DNA of 64,000 bases from Thiohalocapsa sp. ML1. Its GTDB lineage: Bacteria > Pseudomonadota > Gammaproteobacteria > Chromatiales > Chromatiaceae. Location: assembly GCF_001469165.1 (NCBI RefSeq), contig NZ_JABX01000009.1, positions 62,001 through 126,000 on the forward strand. The letters run 5' to 3'. The notes beneath the pieces were generated by a model, which was not told where the DNA came from, searched no databases, and worked only from the letters and a program-made list of their open reading frames with translations. Made by a program: the position numbers and the translations under genes. Below, piece by piece: positions 59,835 through 64,000 of this stretch (positions within the stretch are counted from its first letter, which is position 1; every line of letters begins with the position of its first letter).

Positions 59835-60722
59835 ATGCACGATGTTGCGCACGATGTTGCCCCGCCGCGCTTGCCCACCGAGGACGACCTTGAACGCTTG
59901 GCGTTCGGCCCGGATGGGGCCGTCCTCGGCGACGTGCCGCAGCTTCCCACCGAGGACGACCTGCCGAGCGACGACGGAGAGCCGATGGAGACCTGGCGCC
60001 ACCGCCTGCAGATGGATCTCCTGATCAACGCCCTGCTGCCCTGGGCGCACGCGCGCGGCGACTGCTTCGTCGGCGGCAACATGTTCCTGTACTTCAGCGA
60101 GGAGCAACTGCGCGGCAAGGACTTCCGCGGCCCCGACGTCTTCGTCGCCTTGGGTGTCTCGCCCCGCGAGCGCAAGAGCTGGGTGATCTGGCAGGAGGGC
60201 AAGGCGCCGGACGTGATCATCGAGCTGGTCTCGAAAACCAGCCACCACGTGGACAAGGTCGAGAAGAAGCAGATCTACCAAGACCGCCTGCGTGTCGCCG
60301 AGTACTTCTGGTTCGACCCCTGGGCGCCGGAGGACTTCGCCGGATTCAGCCTCGTCGATGGCCGCTACCAGCCCATCAGCCCCACCGGACCGGGCCGCAT
60401 CCCGAGCCCGCGGCTGAACCTCACCCTGGGCTGGTGGGACGGCAACTTCCGCTGGGTCGAGACCCGCTGGCTGCGCTGGTGGGACGCCGACGGCAACCTG
60501 CTGCTGACCCACGACGAAATCGCGCAGGCTAATGCCGACGCGGCGCAGTCGAAGGCCGACGCCGCGGAGGCCCACGCCCAAGCCGTGCAGGCCGAAGCCG
60601 AAGCCGCCAAGGCCGAGGCGCAAGCCGCACGGCAGCGGCTCGCCGAGGAAACCCGCCGCGCCGAGGCCGCCGAAGCGGAGCTGGCGCGACTGCGGGCGCA
60701 ATTGGGGCAGGGCGGAGAATGA
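59835..60722 (+). CDS. Uma2 family (DUF820) restriction-fold protein with coiled-coil tail
   Basis: 295-aa protein. A short duplicated N-terminal motif (PPRLPTEDDLERLAFGPDGA and PQLPTEDDLPSDDGEP) precedes the Uma2 PD-(D/E)xK domain (about 50-205): FRGPDVFVALGVSPRERKSW, APDVIIELVSKTSHHVDKVE and KQIYQDRLRVAEYFWFDPWA. An Ala/Glu/Lys coiled coil (about 225-290) ends it. Uma2 proteins are common in cyanobacteria and filamentous or purple bacteria. Their target is unknown, though a nuclease is presumed. Confidence 0.85.
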   Translation: MHDVAHDVAPPRLPTEDDLERLAFGPDGAVLGDVPQLPTEDDLPSDDGEPMETWRHRLQMDLLINALLPWAHARGDCFVGGNMFLYFSEEQLRGKDFRGPDVFVALGVSPRERKSWVIWQEGKAPDVIIELVSKTSHHVDKVEKKQIYQDRLRVAEYFWFDPWAPEDFAGFSLVDGRYQPISPTGPGRIPSPRLNLTLGWWDGNFRWVETRWLRWWDADGNLLLTHDEIAQANADAAQSKADAAEAHAQAVQAEAEAAKAEAQAARQRLAEETRRAEAAEAELARLRAQLGQGGE

Positions 60723-60807
60723 GCCGGCTCCCGCGGATCGGTGTAGTCACTCTTCGGCGAAGAAATCGCTGTCCACGCGCTTGATTTCATAGCTGGTTTC
60801 GATTCGC

Positions 60808-62121
60808 CTACCCCTGCGCAATCCGCTCCCGCCAACCCCGCGCCGCGCTGATGATCGCCTCCGGGTCGAGCGTCAGTGGCGCGCCGTCGCGCAGCACTTG
60901 GCGTCCACGAATCCACACATGCCGCACCTGATGGCTGCTGGCGGCGTAGACGAGCTGCGAGCAGGGGTGATACAGCGGCTGCGTGTGCGGGTCGGCGAGG
61001 TCCACGGCGACGATGTCTGCGGCCTTGCCAATCTCAAGCGAGCCGATCTCGGCATCGAGCCCGAGCGCCCGGGCGCCGCTCAGCGTCGCCATGCGCAGCG
61101 CTTGCTCCGCCGGCACGGCGCCGGCGCGGCCGGCGACGCCCTTGGCCAGCAGCGCCGCGGTGCGCATCTCGCCGAACAGGTTGAGATCGTTGTTGCTGGC
61201 GGCGCCGTCGGTGCCGAGCGCGACGTTGACGCCCGCGGCGAGGAGGTCGTAGACGGGGCAGAAGCCGCTCGCGAGCTTGAGGTTCGACTCCGGGCAGTGC
61301 ACGACGTGGGCGCCGGTCTCGGCAAAGCGCCGGATCTCCTCGTCCTCGAGCTGGGTCATGTGCACGGCGATGAGCTGCGGGCCGAGCAGCCCGAGCCGGT
61401 CGAGCCGCGCGATGGGGCGCTCGCCGTGCTCGCGCAGCACCTGCAGCACCTCGTCGCGGGTCTCGTGCAGGTGGATGTGCACCTGCACATCCAGCTCGTC
61501 GGCGAGCGTGCGCACCCGCGCCAGCGCCGCCTCCGAGACGGCGTAGGTGCTGTGCGGCGCGAAGGCCGGGCGCACCAGCGAGTGGTCGCGGTAGTGCTCG
61601 AAGAGCTCCAGGCCGCGACGCAGGTACTCATCGGCGTCGGCGGCGTAGCGGGTCGGAAAGTCCACGACGATCATGCCGGCCAGCAGGCGCATACCAGCCT
61701 CGGCACAGACGCGCGCCGTGACCTCGGCATGGAAGTACATGTCGTTGAAGCAGGTGATGCCGCCGCGCAGCATCTCCAGCGCCGCGAGCCGCGTGCCGTC
61801 GGCGACGAATTCCTGATCCACCCAGCGCCCCTCGGCGGGCCAGATGTGCTCGTGCAGCCAGGTCATCAGCGGCAGGTCGTCCGCGAGCCCGCGCAAGAGC
61901 GTCATCGGCGAGTGGGTGTGGGCGTTGACGAGCCCCGGAATCAGCACGTGGCCGGGCAGGTCCAGCACCTTCGCGGCCGAGATCTGCGCCTCGGCCTCTG
62001 CCCGCGGCAGCAGGGCGGCGATGCGGCCGTCGGCGACGGCGAGGCTGTGCTGTGCGAGGGTGCTGTCGTCGGCGTCCACGGGCAGCACCCAGTCGGCGTG
62101 GATCAGGAGCTCTGTCTGCAT
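60808..62121 (-). CDS. mtaD: 5-methylthioadenosine/S-adenosylhomocysteine deaminase
   Basis: 437-aa amidohydrolase of the TRZ/ATZ family. LIPGLVNAHTHSPMTLLRGL has the metal-binding His68/His70, HIHLHETRDEVLQVLREHGE the third His, LIAVHMTQLEDEEIRRFAET the fourth and VALGTDGAASNNDLNLFGEM the Asp. It deaminates MTA to 5'-methylthioinosine and/or SAH. The ATG is at 62121. It is divergent from mtnA across a hairpin array. Confidence 0.88.
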   Translation of the reverse strand: MQTELLIHADWVLPVDADDSTLAQHSLAVADGRIAALLPRAEAEAQISAAKVLDLPGHVLIPGLVNAHTHSPMTLLRGLADDLPLMTWLHEHIWPAEGRWVDQEFVADGTRLAALEMLRGGITCFNDMYFHAEVTARVCAEAGMRLLAGMIVVDFPTRYAADADEYLRRGLELFEHYRDHSLVRPAFAPHSTYAVSEAALARVRTLADELDVQVHIHLHETRDEVLQVLREHGERPIARLDRLGLLGPQLIAVHMTQLEDEEIRRFAETGAHVVHCPESNLKLASGFCPVYDLLAAGVNVALGTDGAASNNDLNLFGEMRTAALLAKGVAGRAGAVPAEQALRMATLSGARALGLDAEIGSLEIGKAADIVAVDLADPHTQPLYHPCSQLVYAASSHQVRHVWIRGRQVLRDGAPLTLDPEAIISAARGWRERIAQG

Positions 62122-62248
62122 GGGCTTTGATGCGTCCGCGTTGGTGGGAGGCTGGGGGTGCGGCCTGATGGCCGCGCGGGGAGGTGGCCGTTCTAGCGCA
62201 ACGGCGCCGAGCACGCAAAGGCGGATGCGCCCGGGGTCGTCTGGGTAC

Positions 62249-62426
62249 GCCGGATTCATCCGGCCCCTCGGGTACGCCGGATTCATCCGGCCCCCGGGTA
62301 CGCCGGATTCATCCGGCCCCGGGTACGCCGGATATATCCGGCTCCGGGTCCGGCGGACTTCAGTCCGCTGCGGCGTGCGGCACGGGCGACTGAAGTCGCC
62401 CGCCCCCGGGGCCGACTGAAGTCGGC
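62249..62426. repeat. Array of seven short-loop hairpins (REP-like), period near 26 bp
   Basis: Hairpins at 62249-62264, 62276-62291 and 62302-62317 (GCCGGATTCATCCGGC), 62327-62342 (GCCGGATATATCCGGC), 62353-62368 (GCGGACTTCAGTCCGC), 62384-62401 (GGGCGACTGAAGTCGCCC) and 62411-62426 (GCCGACTGAAGTCGGC). The first four are each preceded by GGTAC, like the conserved tetranucleotide of REP elements. Start-to-start spacing is 25-31 bp. The array fills the divergent mtaD/mtnA promoter gap (62122-62519). Confidence 0.9.
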
Positions 62427-62519
62427 GCACCCGGGGCGCCGGCATCCAGCGCTTGAGCCGGGGCCGCCGGCGGTCAAGAATGCCGCCCACGCTCCACTTT
62501 GCCCTTGCCGCCACAGCCA

Positions 62520-63581
62520 ATGAACACGCCGAACCCCCTCGCCATCCACCCCGACAACGCCGTCGTCTGGCACGACGACCGGCTTTATCTGCTCGATCAG
62601 CGCATCCTGCCGGCCGAGACCGTCTTTGTCGCGCTGAACAGCGCCGCGGAGACGGCCCGGGCCATCACCGACATGGTGGTGCGCGGGGCGCCCGCCATCG
62701 GCATCACGGCGGCCTATGGCGTCGTGCTCGCGGCCCGCGACAGGGTCCGGGCCGAGCCCGCGAGCTGGCGCGACGGCGTCGGTGCGGACATCGAGCTGCT
62801 GGCCGCGAGCCGGCCGACGGCGGTGAACCTGTTCTGGGCGCTGGAGCGCATGCGCCGCGTCATGGCGGTACTCGACGCCGCCGATCCGGTGCCGGCGCTG
62901 CTCGCCGAGGCCAAGACCATTCATCTGGAAGACGTGGCCGCGAACCGCGCAATGGGCGACTTCGGTGCTGCGCTGATCCAGGGACCGACCGACATCATCA
63001 CCCACTGCAACGCCGGCGCGCTCGCCACCGGCGGCTACGGCACGGCGCTCGGCGTCGTGCGCAGCGCCTTCGCCGCCGGCAAGGTGCGCATGGTCTATGC
63101 GGACGAGACGCGGCCCTGGCTGCAGGGCAGCCGGCTTACGGCCTGGGAGCTCGCGCAGTCCGGCATCCCCGTCACCGTGCAGTCGGACAACGTCGCCGCC
63201 AGCCTGATGGCCCGCGGCCGGGTCGGCTGGGTCGTCGTCGGCTCGGATCGCATCGCCGCCAACGGCGATGTCTGCAACAAGATCGGCACCTACGGGCTTG
63301 CCGTGCTGGCGCGCCATCACGGCGTCGGCTTCATGGTCGCCGCGCCGACCTCCACCATCGACATGAGCATCGCCAGCGGGGCGGAGATCCCCATCGAGGA
63401 GCGCAGCCCGGACGAGGTGCTGGCCTGCGGCGGCAAGCGCATCGGCCCGGCGGGCGTCGGCGCCCACAACCCGGTGTTCGACGTGACCCCGGCGGCGCTG
63501 GTGGACTGCATCGTCACCGAGCGCGGCGTCGTGCAGCAGCCGGATGCCGAGAAGATGCGGGCGCTGATGGGCCCGGCCTGA
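62520..63581 (+). CDS. mtnA: S-methyl-5-thioribose-1-phosphate isomerase
   Basis: 353-aa enzyme of methionine salvage, converting methylthioribose-1-P to methylthioribulose-1-[41 protein letters not shown] (catalytic Cys), [20 protein letters not shown] (catalytic Asp) and [20 protein letters not shown]. The ATG at 62520 is chosen over a TTG 21 bp upstream. It is divergent from mtaD, and together they imply salvage through methylthioinosine. Confidence 0.94.
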   Translation: MNTPNPLAIHPDNAVVWHDDRLYLLDQRILPAETVFVALNSAAETARAITDMVVRGAPAIGITAAYGVVLAARDRVRAEPASWRDGVGADIELLAASRPTAVNLFWALERMRRVMAVLDAADPVPALLAEAKTIHLEDVAANRAMGDFGAALIQGPTDIITHCNAGALATGGYGTALGVVRSAFAAGKVRMVYADETRPWLQGSRLTAWELAQSGIPVTVQSDNVAASLMARGRVGWVVVGSDRIAANGDVCNKIGTYGLAVLARHHGVGFMVAAPTSTIDMSIASGAEIPIEERSPDEVLACGGKRIGPAGVGAHNPVFDVTPAALVDCIVTERGVVQQPDAEKMRALMGPA

Positions 63582-63620
63582 GGCCCGGCCCTCGGCGACA
63601 GGCCCAACGGAGCCTCCAGC

Positions 63621-63980
63621 ATGACCACCAGCGATGCCTATCTCGACTTCGTCCGCGAGCTGCTCGCGGAACGGCTGCCGGCGGACGCGCCGCTCGCCGC
63701 CAAGCGCATGTTCGGCGGCGTCGGCCTCTACGCCGGTGAGCTGTTCTTCGCGCTGGTGGCCGACGATGCGTTGTACCTGAAAGCGGACGCACACAACCGG
63801 CCGGACTTCGAGGCCGCGGGCCTCGCGCCCTTCAGCTACGCCCGCAAAGACGGCCGCAGCGCGAGCATGGCCTACTATCCGCCGCCCGCCGATGCCTTGG
63901 AGGACGCCGCGGCGCTCCAACCTTGGGTGGATGGGGCGCTCGCCGCGGCCCGCCGTGCGGCGGCCGGCAAGGCGAAGTAG
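63621..63980 (+). CDS. TfoX/Sxy N-terminal-domain protein
   Basis: 119-aa protein: DFVRELLAERLPADAPLAAK, RMFGGVGLYAGELFFALVAD, ALYLKADAHNRPDFEAAGLA and PFSYARKDGRSASMAYYPPP match the TfoX N-terminal domain. Full Sxy competence regulators add a C-terminal domain, missing here, so a role in competence is not implied. It follows mtnA by 39 bp and may be cotranscribed. Confidence 0.88.
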   Translation: MTTSDAYLDFVRELLAERLPADAPLAAKRMFGGVGLYAGELFFALVADDALYLKADAHNRPDFEAAGLAPFSYARKDGRSASMAYYPPPADALEDAAALQPWVDGALAAARRAAAGKAK

Positions 63981-64000
63981 CCCCCCAACCGCAACAGAGG

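Noticed and set aside
1-64000. tRNA or rRNA genes
   Set aside because: No cloverleaf with a TTCGAATC-type T arm plus CCA end, and no rRNA-like conserved stretches, were noticed on either strand. A covariance search would be needed to exclude small RNAs.

Overview
This 64 kb window is high-GC (about two thirds G+C by eye), densely coding chromosomal DNA from a gammaproteobacterium. The order map-glnD / rpsB-tsf-pyrH-frr-uppS-cdsA-dxr-rseP-bamA-skp-lpxD-fabZ-lpxA-lpxB-rnhB is the classic proteobacterial translation/envelope/lipid A cluster. prfC, ubiG and the ubiG-mtaD-mtnA neighbourhood (as in Pseudomonas) fit gammaproteobacteria. The degenerate integron-type integrase, the NifA-like remnant, the DUF3611 protein, the GH100 invertase and the abundance of intergenic palindromes suggest a purple sulfur bacterium (Chromatiaceae or relatives, perhaps halophilic). 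That placement is inference. No rRNA, tRNA or CRISPR array was seen.

Layout. 0-3 kb: the tail of a receiver-domain protein converging on a triple-PAS hybrid histidine kinase. 3.2-8.5 kb: a DUF3611 membrane protein, then a Na+/H+ antiporter operon in the order E-F-G-(A'-B fusion)-C-D, as in the sodium module of archaeal MBH hydrogenases. 8.7-13.1 kb: an RND efflux adaptor and pump. 13.1-17.2 kb: a graveyard of mobile and toxin-antitoxin DNA. It holds an addiction antitoxin with a stump of its toxin, an apparently intact RelE/ParE pair, an IS4 transposase tail, an IS91 transposase head, a 196-bp MITE with 18-bp TIRs and an 11-bp target duplication, and a broken integrase. 17.2-23.3 kb: DUF533 protein, MocA-like nucleotidyltransferase, a VWA protein plus membrane J-domain protein, and a three-gene lipid cassette (CDP-alcohol phosphotransferase, acyltransferase, second CdsA). 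23.3-37 kb: SulP transporter, prfC, several small conserved proteins (ApgM-like, RT0821-like, YbaK, DUF427, DUF938), unknown envelope proteins, glnD and map. 38.4-53.4 kb: the rpsB-to-rnhB cluster. 53.5-64 kb: BrkB/YihY protein, TlpA thioredoxin, GH100 invertase, a three-gene unknown cluster with an RRM protein, ubiG, an NAD(P)-binding protein, a Uma2 nuclease, MTA deaminase, mtnA and a TfoX-domain protein.

The most unusual content lies between the genes. At least four dispersed repeat families occupy intergenic DNA: (1) a composite element with a conserved leader and a long GGGCCGAGGGCC-type hairpin, in seven or eight copies; (2) REP-like short-loop palindromes, including a seven-hairpin array with a period near 26 bp between mtaD and mtnA; (3) an element of about 130 bp with a GAGCGACATCGC core next to CGATTT/CGCTAT hexamer tracts; (4) purine-rich GAAGTTT tandem repeats with an inverted counterpart that runs into the start of the next gene. 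These are the best candidates for undescribed biology in the window.
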